From Pteria penguin (taxonomy: Eukaryota; Mollusca; Bivalvia; Pterioida; Pteriidae): a stretch of DNA of 64,000 nucleotides. Position 1 is the stretch's first letter. Each line of letters opens with the position of its first letter. This document shows positions 12,701 to 27,700 of the stretch, one piece after another. Location: positions 7,639,430 through 7,703,429 of the forward strand of contig CM068581.1 in the NCBI GenBank assembly GCA_035048485.1, given 5' to 3'. A program made the translations under genes and the position numbers. The notes below the pieces were generated by a model, which saw only the letters and a list, made by a program, of their open reading frames with translations, was not told the origin of the DNA and ran no database searches.

Positions 12701-15700
12701 TGTATACACAAAGATCCATTTACGGTGATAAAAAGCATGTCACTTTAAAGTAAAGTCAAGGCTTGTTGCAAATTTCAAGACATTAAAAATCTATTGAAAT
12801 CTGAGAAGACTTGTTCAACTAAAAAACAATCAAAGGCTTGAAGAGCCACAAAGGCGTCGAGCTAAATTTGATTTGAAGTTGTCAAAAGTAGCAGAAATTG
12901 ACCAGCTGTGTTCATCTTTTTTGTTGAATTCCGATAATTTTTGAAATAGAGTAAAAACAAAAGCTTAAGGACCAACAGCTATATATCATATAATATCAAA
13001 ATGTGAATGAAAGTTGTCAGTGGGCAACATAGCTCTCGGTGGGGCTTTGTCATAAAGTAAGATGTATGATAAAGAGTTTCTTAATGGGGTCCGTTGTCAT
13101 GCAGAAATCAAGGTTTATAAGTGGTATTGATTATGACATCATCATAACATTTTATTGTTCTTTACGTCATTCTTGCAGAAATATGTCAAATGTCTTATCA
13201 CAAAGAATGTACATGTGAAAACAATCGAACACCATTGCCATTTTTTTTTTACAAAGATCGAAATGGACGAGTTGTAACCATTAACTGCCTGTAAAATATG
13301 GAGCCTTATGCTTAATTTGTTTTAAGATATGGTCTAAGTTAGTTTTTGTCTACGCAACTAACACTGACACTAGGGCCAACAACTTCTATATATCGTCGTA
13401 ACACACTGATATTATTCGGTCGTTTATTGTATGTGCACGTGTAAGGGCTACAACGCCATGCCGTTCGCCGTAATGACGCAAGCCGATTGTGAATCACAAT
13501 CGCACTTTATCGATTGATTTGGAATAAAATCTTCACATGTGCATGAGTTCTATTAATTTATTTTGCATGCATTCAGTCTAAAATTCTGTCTTATCCATGT
13601 TATCATCCTTTACATCCGCATTAAATTTTGTAAGCGATCTGAAAGCTTTCTCGGCTGCCATTTTTTATGCCATCGTGGGAACTTTTCCAACTATGGGGAA
13701 GACCATGTGACATATACACACGCTACTTCCCTAATTAGGCAAAAATGAGGCGTGGCTTTAGAAATTTTAGCGGTAAAATTTACAACTGCGCAAATAAAGA
13801 TGGTTTCAAAAACAATTCCTATTTACATAAAGCTATTTGGCTTTGTGACCAACATCTTGAACATTTAATGCTATTCCGATTGCAACCTAAGCTTTTTAAA
13901 AAGCTATGCTTGTTTAAGATAGACTGGAGTTACTTGCTATAGGTGCGCGAAGAGACAAGTGACCACCGCCATTTTGTAGAGGCTATTCCCTGTCCAGCAA
14001 GTGTTATTTATAGCACAGACGGTAAGGGCAGATAAGAAGCTGTACACATTTTTAAAATTCGTCTGCAGTAGCATACACAGTATAGGTATACAGTACCTGA
14101 TGTAATTTACGATAGGCTCATGACGTTTAGCCTTAAGGATGTAATTAATTTTGTCGATATTTGCTGATTCTAGGTAAATGAAACAAAACGAAATCCAGTG
14201 AGATAAAAATAAACGATAACGCGTCACTTGAACCTAGGTTACCCTCGTTGTGAGTTGGTGGTTACCTGTCTAGATATTTTAAAATCTTTGTGACACGCAC
14301 TGCCAGTCTATATTTAGGATTCTTTGAAATATTTTAGTTTTTCTTTTTTTAACTGAAATTTATATCTAAATGTATTATTATTACATTATTTATATTATTA
14401 TATATATATTTCGAAGATTGCGCGATCGGTTTCCATATTGGCGTGTTTATGTCAAATTAGGCATTGATCGCGTGTGTTACAAGCGTTCTACTACGATAAC
14501 TCCATATAAGACAATATGTCACGTGGTCTTCCCCATATTTGGAAAAATTCCCATGAAGTGCGATATTAATTCATAATCGGCTTGCGTCATTACGGCAAAT
14601 GAATATTTTAACACACACAATAAGCGACAGAATACTAAGTGTTTTAGGGCAATATATTGATAATTTAAGTTAAGCAGACCTATGCTTAAACCTATTTCTG
14701 TGCAATGAAATTTCAATAACAAGGATAACAAAGCCGGTTTTGCAAGAACTTTTACTACTTTAAAGAAGGTACTACTTTGTTACGTGAATTAAAAAGGCGG
14801 TGCATAGGTAAAATTTTTACGATCGCTAGAAGACTGTCGAGCATCGACGCCTTAAAAAAAGGCATGTATACAGTCATAAAAACTTATAAAACTTGAAAAA
14901 AAAAGAGTTTTTAAGAGTTCCTTCAAGTTCCTTAGAGTTCTACTATTAGTAGCAAAGTCAATTTTTATGTAATATATAAGACAAATCATTTATCTGGTAA
15001 AAATATCTAAAGTAACAAAATCAGAAGTAAAAAGGTATATGTTAATTTCTTTTATCCAGTTAATTCATGTTGATTGATAGAAACATTCAAGCTTTTTTAA
15101 GTGTCAAATCATGGACGTATATATATGTCCCTGGTCAAATGGAGCTTTTTGTTTTAGCGGTATTCTGTTGCTTTGGATGTGTTGTCCTACCTTGTATGGG
15201 GATTCCCCTCTGCACAACAGCAATGTGTCAACTTTTCTAGCCGACTCAAAAACTGAAGTGTTTACAGACAGACCCCATTTTCAGTAATTATTGCATAAGA
15301 ACCATTTTACTTGGGTCAACTCTCCTATTAGACTTGCCTTAAGATTTTGTGGGCAATGAAGATACTCCCAAATTCAAGCATGTCCAAATTTAGCACAGTA
15401 CTGTTGGCTTATAATAATGAGTATATCATCTCACTCCGAGATGTTTTATGACAAGAAGTTATAAAACTGCAAGACCATATGCAAAAATTTGTGGTCACTT
15501 TACTACATTAGATTATGTTTATCAAAACAATGGGATTTCCAGGGCTAAAATTAGATTTTTAACCTTAATTAAGGATTTTTGGTTTGGAATAGCAAAAATT
15601 CAATCTATCATGACTTGACAAAAACTGAAATAATAATTTTTCCATGAACAAGCTGTGTTTGTGAAAAACTTATGCCCCCGGCGGCACCAAAGTCCAAAAA

Positions 15701-18700
15701 GTTATTTTTAGCATGAAGGTTAATGTCAATGTCAAAAGGTCATCGACCTTGGTGTCATTTGAAAGGGCTTCATTACTTGAGTACGTCAAATATGAAGTCT
15801 CTATCCCTCACAGTTCAAAAGTTACAGCTAAGGTTAAAGTTGACAACTGACAGACAAACAGACAGGACAAAATCAATATGCATCCGATCTATCGATCCAG
15901 GGGCATAAAAAGCACCAGAGTGATAAATGGTATATTCTCCAAAGAAATAAATGGAACATGTGGTAAGACCTCAAAAGAAGCCAATTAGTACATTTAAAGT
16001 TCAAATCTATTAAGAAAGTTGACCCATTTGACATGCTTCAGAATTCTGATAAAAGAAATCTATACCTATGTTATTTATAAAACTTCTGAGGTCCACATGA
16101 CGAGTTCTTCCTATTTGTCTTGGTCGACGTAGAAATAATGGTCCTTGGATCTCGTGTTCATCATTGGACTCTTCATTGTTACGACCTTGCTCAAGAGTTG
16201 GTAACTGTCTTCTTCTACTAAACAAATAAACATACATACATGTAGTTACATGTCAAATTTGTCCACAACATTCACAAAACAAGTGTTGTCAGAAGACAAC
16301 AGAGCTTGCCAGTGCAACCAAATTTAAACAGGAAAAGTTTTTTGTAAGTCAAACTCAAGGTCACATTGTCAGAAATACAGTACCCAAAGAAAGGTCTTGT
16401 CACAAGGAATACATACAGTAAGTATGTCAGTCCTATCTCTTGATGTTCACAAGTTATGATCAAAGTTAAAGTTTCTGTCTGCAGATGACGACAATGTAGA
16501 GGGTATGACAATAGCTCTCTGGACTTTCTTCTCGGCGAGCTAAAAATGTATTTCATTCTACAAATAAATGTACCTTGTATATTTTACATGTACAAGTACA
16601 GAAGTGTTATCTGTTCTTATGATACAATTAAATAATGTACAAACCCCAGTATGTGTTTACAATATATACATCCTGGTGAATGCAAGTCATCACAATTTAG
16701 TTTTAAAATAGATCATCTATTACCTAATCCAAAACTCATTTACATCTATCATTTGCTACTACTGCTAAAATAAATGTTCTCAAAATACTGAGTAAGAGAG
16801 AACAAATCCATTGACTTAATACCATTAATAACTTGTACCTATATCTCCTTTGCATGACTTCTATACTATCTCGTCTTAACTGTTCCCGTGTATTGGTAGT
16901 GCTACTAGAACTTTTACTGGGTGATGGTTCCACTACTTCACTGTCATCTGGCTGGGGATGCTCTAACATCCACATGGCTAAGGTGTTTATCCCATTAACA
17001 GAAATCTCACGTCCATCCACACCTACCAAAGAGCAACTTACATAAAGTGGAAACAAAAGCAATAGGTAGGATAATAATGTGAAACCTGACTAACATATAA
17101 CTCTGACCAAATTTAACTAGAGCTATCTGGAAAGTGACAAAATACTCCCCCACTCTCCTACCTCACATTACACCCCGCTCTTCTATAAAAGTATACATGT
17201 GCAATATAAAAAGTTCTGTCATGGTTCCCTTCACTGAAGGTATTAATTTTTTTGTGTCACGTTTAGTTGAAATACTTAACGAGGTTTAGAAGAATATGTA
17301 ATGTAAGACAAATCATATGTGTCAAGGGCCATAAATCTTGCAACATTTATGGAACAACAGTTATCTTCCTTGATGTACCCAATTAAGTTCTGTCTTGCAG
17401 ATCAAAAATATACATTAAAATATACAACAGCAATATTTCTATCTTTTGACCTCACCACAACATTAATAAGTATAGAGATCATTAACAAAAAGTTTTTTGT
17501 TTCATTTCAATGAAGAATATGAAAGTTTAACCACTAGTCAACTTATCTAAATGTTAAAGATTTCAGCAACTAGCTTCTGAAAACTATTCTTGATAAAAAT
17601 TGAACAAATCTGACTTCTCAGGTAAACCTATGGTTAAGGCCACTTTCTATGGTTCCCCATCCCCTATACCTTTGTTTAAGGCCACTTTCTATGGTTACCC
17701 ATCCCCTATACCTTTGTTTAAGGCCACTTTCTATGGTTCCCCATCCCCTATACCTTTGTTTAAGGCCACTTTCTATGGTTCCCCATCCCCTATACCTTTG
17801 TTTGCATAAAGTACCTGTATTATGATAAAAGTCTGAAAAAGCTTTGTAAAATAAAATAAATATAACAATAGTATAACGGCTGCACCTGTTTCTTGAAGAG
17901 ATTTCTTAATGGCTGCTATTGAGAATCCCATATCCAGTAAGGGAGCTGCTATAGGAGGAGGAGGAGGTGAAGGTGATCTGGCTCTGACTGGCGGATGAGG
18001 AGGCTTCCGATTCACTCCTCTAGCTGTCATCCTCTGTGGAACAGGAGACTGCCGTAAGGGTGGAGCTTGAGGAGGGATAGACAGAGAGTCTATGGAGGAT
18101 AACGACACTGGTTGTGACTGAGAAGATCTATCCCTGCGAGATGTACGGTTTCCAAGATGGCGTGTAAAAAATCCTGGATTAGATCCATCAGATCTGTAAC
18201 AAAAGCAAGATCTACTACAACTGTTCTTTAACATCTTTAGTAATTACTACACACTTACACACTAACTAAGTTTTGTTACAAAATTCAACATGAAAGCAAT
18301 TCTCTAGAAACATGAAGGAAACTAACATTGGATAAAGGAGCGAAATTCAATTTATAATAATTAGAATAATTTTATAACTCCATCAATTCTGAAGAACTAA
18401 AAGCTTTCCTGTATAAAGAATTTGGAGTGCACTCAGTGAAATTTATGGTTTCAAGACATTAAGACAATTAATTCCATAGAACTGCAGTCACATCTTACTT
18501 TGATGCTTGTGGCTGACTGTAGTTCGTTTGAAAATATTTCACCGTAACAATAAAAAAAAAATAAATAAAAAAAGAAAGAAATAATATAATATAAAACTAT
18601 AAATAAAGTAATAGATATGAGCAAAATGTCTAGGGTTGACTAGGGTATAGGCAATTGCATTTAACTATGTTCAAAGAATGCAAATCTACAGTGTAGGATC

Positions 18701-21700
18701 AATTATTGTCAAACTTTTATCACAGCAGGGTCTTGACATCCAAACACAATATAAAAATATATTGTAAATATGTTGAAAATTTTGGGGCTAGCCCTGGTCA
18801 TGGGTTTCTAGATCAAACTATATTCATAATTACAGGTGACACAGTTTGAGTTAAGCAGAATTTGAGTTTGGGATGTAAAATTATACAAAGCAATTGGAAT
18901 TGGGATTTTAATAGTAGTTTGAGTTATCGGGGAAATTGAAGTTATGGTGTTTGAGTATATAAGAGTCAACTGTATGTTAAACTATGGTTAATTACATTTA
19001 ATATGTTTAACTAAGGTCAACTATGTGTGTGACCTTAAGATGTGACAATGGCTTTAAATCATTACACTGGAAACTGACCCTCTTCTCACAAACTGCAGTA
19101 TGGACATCTGTTGTGGACTCTGTCTTGGTTCCTCATCATTTGAATCAGTTTCATCAATGCTGGATTGATTTGGCAATGATGGAGGTATTATCAAGTTATA
19201 TAAATCAGAATCCTCCTGTCTTAGATCATATAATCTCTTTTTCCTGTGTCGTTGATTACCTATCCTCCTTGTCTCCGACTGTTTGGCATTGCACTTCTCA
19301 TCTACCAAGACTTCAATGATACATTAAATAGTGTAACATTATTTTGATGAATGATCAAAGATACATGTATGTCCTGAAGTTCAAAATTAATCTTTCACTG
19401 CAGCATAATACAACTAGCATTTTCAAAAGAACATGTGTGTCACTTGTATTCGTTTTTCAGATAGAAACACATTCAAACAGACAAATGGATAGACAGACAG
19501 ACAGAATCCCTATATTTTAGATTATTTCAAAGCTGACACAACAAGATTTGTCAGAAAACGACATAGCTTGCACAGTCAGAGAGGAAGCATGTATTTTTAA
19601 TGTTCTCTTCATGTAAGGTCAAGTCCAAGGTAAAGGTCAAAAGTTGACCAGATGAAAGCTCCAGTCACAATGAATCTACAAGTAATATCCCTCTCCCTAA
19701 TATTTCAAAGGAAAAAGACCATTTAAAAGTTTTTGAAAAGGAGTTTCAAGATCAAGGTCACAAGGTCAAAGACCATGGTAGCAAATGAAATTTCTTGTCA
19801 CCAGGAATCCATGAGTGAAGTATGAAAGCCTTAGCTGTATTTGTTTAAAAGATATAGCCCAGGTTAAAGTTTTTGGAAATTAGGTTGAAGTCCAAGATCA
19901 AAGGTTATGATACCAAATGGAATTTCTTGTCACAAGAAATCAATTTGCGAAATTTCAAAGCCCTACCCCTCTTGGTTCAAATGTTGTAGCCAATGTAAAA
20001 GTTTTTGAAAAGTAAGTCAATCTCCAAGGTCAAGGTCACAAGGTCATGGTCTCAAATGAAAGGGTCTTTCACAAGGTATCCATGTGTGAAATTTCAAAGC
20101 TAAACCCCTTTTGGTTCAAAAGTTATAGCCAAAGTTAAAGTTGTGGAAAAGAAGGTCAAACTTTAAGGTCAAGGTCACAAGGTCAAATGTCATGGTCCCA
20201 AATTAAAAGGCCATCAACAAGGTATCCATTTTTGAAGTTTCAAAGCCCTACCACTCTTGATTCAAAGGTTATAACCATGGGTAACGGTTTTGAAAAGTAG
20301 GTGAAACTCCAAGGTCAAGGTTACAAGGTCAAAGGTCATGATCCCAAATGAAAGCTCCTTCCACAATGTATCCATGTGTGAAGATTCAAGGCTCTACCCC
20401 TCTTGATAAATATTATAGCCCAGGTTAAAAGTTTTTGTCTACGCACATTAGCTTCCGGGACATTCGACCTGGGTCACTAAAAAGGAAAACTATAGTTTTT
20501 CAGGCATACATATACAGCTTTCACATCCAATTTGCAGAGTTTTCTTGTTAAGGTATCTGATGTACAACACCACTTTTTGCACAAATGTCGAGATATGCCG
20601 ATTTGCGGATAATTATTAGAAATAATAGTTCGGCAAAAACCGTACTCATGATTTTATAATACTGTGTAAACACTGATGACATCTCATCCTGATGAAAATT
20701 TTCATTTTTTTATCTTGCATTTGTTTTTAATATCTTGTTTATTTTACACATATAATTAATGTTTCCAATAAAACAGATACCAAACACGACCCTGATACTC
20801 CATCTAATAAGGATGTTGTAGAATATACACAAAATTTAACATTTTGATCATTAGAGTTATTTTCTATTATAACTTTTTTGTTTATGATTCATGTTCATAC
20901 AATATAGTATTCGAAATGACCGTCTTGTAAGGAGCTTTCTGAAAATGTATGCTTTGTAAAAGTTATTCCAAGAAAATGTTTTTTATTGAAAATTTTGCTT
21001 TTGAATATCAAGGAATGTGTCATAGTAAAGTCTGTGCAAAATCTGTTACATGTCTGTGTTTAGTTCCTGAGAAGTTGTTTAAACAATCTGATTAAAACCA
21101 TATCTTTATTCCGCTTCTCTATTTGTCCTATTGCGGATAAAGATCTGGCGAAACCCCATAAGGGATTATGTTCCGGTGAACTCTGATTTTCAGCCGATCA
21201 ATGGAACGGCTACAAATTCCTAGAAATGGAATTAATATTCACAGCATGCGTGACCCACAAGGTAGTTTTTGAACAGTGTTTGTTACATATTGCGTCACTA
21301 TCACGTGCCTAGCCGTATCATTGATTGGCTATGGGGAATAACGGTTTCGGTGACTGAAACGTCATCAGAGTTCACCAGAACATGACCCCTTACAGAGTTT
21401 TGCCAGATCTTTATTCGCTATGGGACAAATAGAGAAGCGGATTAAAGATATGATTTTAATCAGATTGTTGTTTAAACAGACAGATTTCAATTGTACATTG
21501 GTTATCTTAAACAGGTGTTAAACGCTGCCTGCAGTAAATATACAGACCTAGACATTATGATATCTTCCTACTGGATAAATTATAATGAGACACATGACAT
21601 TTTATTGAAAATCTCAAAAAGATACCTTGAAGAGCAGGAATTGCTAATTTCACTTCAGCTGTAGAAATAGTGAGACTACAATACAACACTGATTGCGCTC

Positions 21701-24700
21701 TTTCTAGTTCAGCCACTGAAAACACCCTTAATAATGAAGATGGCCCCAGTGCCAGGGCTACCATTCTCTTCAGTAAATTTCTTAGAGCACACTTAAAGTC
21801 TTCATCTCGTCTGACAACTGTGCCATCAATCAGAGCTTTACTCCTGTCAGCCATTAAGTCAGATTTAGGCACCAGTAACATCTCAGAAAACTTATTAGTA
21901 TGGATAATGACATGGAGGGCTTTTAGAGATGTCATCTGTATGTAAGCTTTCTGATTAAACTGGTTTTCAGAGAATATTGGAGAGGAATTTTCTTTAGGTT
22001 GAGGATTTGTCTGAGTATGCTCTTCTGGAGTTTTTACTGTGGATGATATTTTCTCTTTAGTATCAGTAGTACCGACCACATGTGTTGACTCCTTGTTACT
22101 GATCAAAGTTTCCACATCATCACTGCGAGGGGATGTGATGGAAGAGGTGGTACTTTGAGAATCTTCATTACTATCCAGATCAAAGTTATCTAAAGCCACC
22201 AGTGGTGCAGTAACCACCTTTTTGTCGGCATTATGATCTATTCCCACAGTGTCTGCATACTCCTGGTCCAACACTCGAGCAATATCCTCATCTAGTTTCT
22301 TCATCAAAGCATCAGCTTCTTGAGTCTGAGTTTCTGGAGATTGGGCTTGTTTTGAATTGCTGGCCTCTGCTTTCTTCATCTCTTCAGATATTTTAGGCTC
22401 TGTTTCACTTATCTCCTCATTTAGACATGCCAGCTTTATCATTGATTCCAAGTGTGTGGAAGTGAAACCAATCAATGAATTAAAATCAAAAGGGGCAGGA
22501 TGGATAACTTCTAACTTAGAAACCAAAACATCACTAAAAAAGAAAAAAAAAGAAGATACCAGTCTGATACAATGACAGCAAGATGTTGTTGTTAACCAGT
22601 ATTGATAAATTGTAAAGCATGGATATGTTGGGAAAAGACGAATTATGAATACTGCTTTTTGTTCTAAAAAAACCATATTCTGCTACTTTATTAAATGTAG
22701 AATAAGAATGGTCTTCCTTATAATAAATGCTTTAAGAACAAACCTTACCTCATGGAGTTATCTCCGTCATCCCACTGGACTTTGACTGTATGTGATCCCA
22801 TTTTGCTAGCTCCCATTACACTTCCCTTCTTTGATGTGGTGCGATGGTAACATCGCCCACCAACTCGTAATCCAGGATCAACTCCGCTAATAACCACAAG
22901 AGCAGGCCAAACCTTTAAAAGACAACTAAGAAGTTTTAATCTATCCTCATAATGTGACCTTAAAGAACTTATGTGTGAAGTTTCAAAGCCCTACACCTAT
23001 GGATTCAAAATATATAGCCAAAATTAAAGTTTTTTAAAAGTAGGTTAGTCAAAGGTTAAAGTTACTACAGGGAGTGAAATTTGTTGAAATACTTCAGGAG
23101 CCATGTGGGCCCCTAACTTATTAAAACTTTTGGGCCCACATAGAATTTTAGAGGCCCACATAAAAAAAAAGAACCCAGAGAATTTATTTCCGTTTCTTTG
23201 TCATTCTTTTCATTTAATTTCAAATTCTTTCAAGCTGTTTCCAACAATCTTCCAAAAACTTCGTTCTCTGATGCATCCAGTTTTCCTCTTCAATATCACT
23301 CTCATTTTGACTGTCTTACATTCTAAATTTCATTTACTGCCTCGCTCGCTGACTCACTTATAGTCTGATTATTTTTCTCTTTCTCTGAATTCCTGGTCTC
23401 TTTCCATAACTTTCCTGTATTATTTTAAATCCGATTATGTAGCGCCATATTTATGCACAAAGTGCAGGGTTTGAAAATAAGAAAATAATTTTGTAAATGT
23501 GAACGCGAAAACGAAAGTGAAAGTGAAAAAAAAAACAATGTAATAGAAAGGGGAAACAAAGCAAAGCTAAAGATCAATCACTGAAGAATATTAGTACCAA
23601 AACACCATTCCCGTTTCTCAGGTTTAACTATTTGATTCAGAACGTACTAGACCCTAAAAGAAAACCGATCAGATTTTGTAACTCACCATGTAGGCGATCA
23701 ACTTTTGGTTGCACACAGGTATCTTTTAGTCGCCAATGCAAGTGGGCAAGGGCAAATTTTACTCCCTGTTACTAGGTCAAATTTTGAAAGCTCTGGTCAT
23801 AAGGAACCTAGTATGTGTGAAGTATTATCTTTATATTCCTCTTAGTTGCTGACAAACATAACCAAAATAATGACAGACAGACATCCAGACGAACAGACAT
23901 GGGTTTGGATGTTTTCTCCTCGTTAGCTTTTAAGTATATATATGACCTACATTTGAATATTTCATATTGTCAGAAGTACTTTTTAGATTAAGAATATACT
24001 CCAACACTAATACCTTGCCTTGTGACCTAAATGTTTATTTCATACATCAAGTTTGTAAATCTAAGGATGTGTCTTAGTATTACTTAAGACAGCTTGTAGA
24101 CAGTGCAGTTTTCAGTTCATAAATATACATAACTCCATTGATAAGCATTTGTTTAAAAATAACACAATTTGGTGAGGGACTGTGTCTTTTTAAGAAGGAT
24201 TTTGATGATAAAGAGACTGAGTTTGTTTTTCATATTATGTAAAATCAGTGCACAGAAATTTGTCATTCTTATTGATATTCAGGTCATTCAACATTTAAAT
24301 TCTGAAAGCTCTTACTTTTTGATCTATGTCATAAAAGCAGATCAATATCAATGAAGTCGATCAATCGCTATTAGAGCACATACCTCGGTACATAATGTCT
24401 TCAGAGTTTCTTCATCACTAAAGTTAAAGTAATCTTCTTCCTGTCCCTGGTCCTCCATTGTTTGCAAATCTTTATCCTCAATGTTTTGAGGATTTTTGTC
24501 ATGCTTATTTGGAACCTCTTCCTCTGTATTACAAGGTAAATTCTCTTCATCAAAGACAGAACTTTTGTAAAATTTCTTGGAATGATCTGGAAAAATAAAG
24601 GGAAATAATATATAATAAGTATTTGCCAATCATAAAATCCTATAATTGAAGTTAAGACAAATAATTGAAAGTTAACTTTAAACTTTTCCCTTAAGTTTCT

Positions 24701-27700
24701 AATTTAGACCCTTTCACTTTAATACATCATTGATGCACTTCAAACCCCTTAATCTGCATATGAAAACATTCTTGCATATCTACATACATTGGGTAATCAT
24801 ATCCTCTAATACAGAGACATTCATCTTGCTGCAACCACGATACACTGCAGAAAATCTTAAAGGCTAGAAATAATCATACTTATTATTATTAAACCAGAAT
24901 TAAAAAAAAAAACAAGAGGCCCAAATGGGCCTATATCACTCATCTGACCTTAAATTGCTTCTTCAACTGACTGATTAAAAATTTGCATATAAATATATAT
25001 ATTCCCTAATGTTTATTGTGTAGTGACTACATATTGTACTGAAAACCGAGCATAAAAATTGTATCAACATTAAAAAATTGTTTATATAGGCCAAATTAAA
25101 ATTCATAACCCTTAAATCTATAATAATTTACAGAAAATGAATGCTCAAAAACCTAAAAACAGATCTGGACAGAAAACATCTACACTTACAAGAGACAATG
25201 AGTACTTCATTCCTACCAAGTTTTATAAAAGAGTAACACCAAGTATGGCATAATATGCCCATCGCTTAGTTCGAAGGGGAGGATTTTGAAAGTATGAAAA
25301 CCCCCCCTCCCCTTAAATTGTTAAACCATTCCCAATACATGTAGTTCATTCTGTATCCAGGGCCGTCGCACTCCTTTTCGGGACAGGGGCCAGGGCCAGT
25401 GGAATTGGGAAAAATCACATCATTTTTAGCCAAATGGGAAGTTTCATCCATATATATATTTTTTAAATGTTATATACATGTACATGTAATAGGCATGTTT
25501 GTAGATAGTCTGCATAGATCTTAATAAATGTTTTCCCACTTCATATGATGTAAGGGGCCTTATGCCAGACATGCTATTTTTGCTGGGATTTTTGTTATGA
25601 CATTGATGATAGCATAGTGACTTCAAAGTAAAATCATACAAATTATAGTATGTCTGGCAATGGAATGATATATAAGATCAAAAGGAAAAAGGTCTGTTCT
25701 ATAAACATTCACACAAAAACTTTAACATTCTGTTTTTTCTCTCATCTGAACCAGAGATATGTGTATAAATGTCTCTCTCTGAACTCTAGCCACTGTTCAA
25801 CTCTTTCATCACTGAGTGAAGTCTGAACTTTCATGATCAACATCATGGACATGAGAAAGGCCAGATTGAGATTTAGCATTCTCACCATTATGGTCATCTG
25901 AGATTTCAACTCCATCATCTCTGACTTTTTTCACCGCTACATGTATTTAAAATTTAAAATTTAAGATTTTTTTTCACTGGGCTCCCCAGGCCCTTTGTGC
26001 TATAGCTTGTTGTATAAAAAAATTGATTCCTTTACTTTCTATAATTTTTTTACTAAGCTTCTTTGGGTACCGTACTAGTCTATAGGTAATTACCATGTAT
26101 AATGCACACTTTTATCATAATTTCTTACGTCAATTTTCGTGGGTGCACATTACACATGGGAACTAAAATATAACATGTTTTTTTCCCCAAGGACTTGTAC
26201 GTAATGTTAATCTGAATATGACCGCCAGAATGCCTGCAATGCATTTACTAAAATCACAGCAGGATTGGCTATGGATACACTAATATATACTTCGTTTTCG
26301 TCTGTCGTGTAATTCAGATGATCTTTGTATTGATGTGTTTACTAGAGTTTTACATGTTCAATTATAAGTTACGCTGAATGAGGGTTCGATGTTTAATAAG
26401 ACAGTCATAAAATCACTGCTAATTAGTCTCTTGTATACCTTTCATCAACACAGTTAGATATCTGCTGTGCTTGGTGTACCTACTAAGCTCATGTTATCAG
26501 TAGCTAGGCTTTATGGATATTTATATCTACCAAGCCGGCGTGGCCTAGTGGTATCGCGTCAGACTCCTGATCGGGAGGCCGGGGTTCGAGTCCCGCTTAG
26601 GTCATGCCAGTGTCATGTCTTTCGGATGAGACAGTAAAAACCGAGGCGCCGTGTTGTGGTATGCATGGCACGTTAAAGATCCCTCACTGCTTCGGGTGGG
26701 TCCGTTGCAAAGGTCAAAATTTGTATGCCCCGCATCAGGCAGATGCCGTCACCATATACGTGAAATATTCGTGGTGTGACGTAAAACAAAAATCAATCAA
26801 TCAATCAACTGTGCTTGGTGTAAAAGTCACCTTTTAACAATACCTCGTAAACCGACCGTTACGTAATGTACACACACATCAATCAGACAGGAACAAGGCA
26901 TATACATGTATCTCTAAATTTAATGAAGATAAAATTTAATTTGTTTATGACTTATGGTAACCATATTACCAAAATTATAAATGCCGGCAAAATCAATCCC
27001 ATAACTGATATTTCCAAATGGATAAATTTTGTCAGAGAGGTATAAAAATATAAGGAATTTATCCAGTTTGTATTAATTGCTATTTCAAAAACATTAAGTG
27101 CTGGAAAATTCACGCTACTGTATATCAACAACATGGATGTCAGCTTCATAAGCGCTTGCTGTTTATGTATTTTTTAAATACACATTATACATGGGAAGTA
27201 GGCTTTTCCTGGAATTTTTTTTTTCCTTCGATTTTTGGATGCGCATTATACACGGGTAATTACGGTACATATGAACATAGCCGAATCTAAATCGGCATAA
27301 TATTTGCTGTCTTGGTTCTTTTAACACAGATCTTTGGTATGGAATTTAATAACATTGACGCAAACAGCGAATCTTATATGTCGTGCTGATTACAGACATG
27401 GACCGAGGTGCTTGCAAATAGCAAAAGAAAAAAGAAAACGTAGTATGATTACGATGTTTTTACAGGGTCAAATTGGGAATTTTTAGTGCTGAAATTGGGA
27501 AAAAGAGATACTTTTTGTCACTGGGAATTGGGCGAATTTCTGCCCCAAAACTGCTCGATTGACGGTCCTGGTATCCTGCCTACAAGGTTTTCTAACCATG
27601 CAGTAATATGACCTTCACCTCTGACCTTGAAAAACAATAAGTGTCTTAGTCTTGGCACGAGGGGTAAGTGTACCAAGCCTTGGCATAAAGAGTAAGTGTA

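Noticed and set aside
17600..17809. Plus-strand open frame of 69 codons with a 14-residue repeat.
   Set aside because: It is produced by a 42-bp tandem repeat inside an intron.
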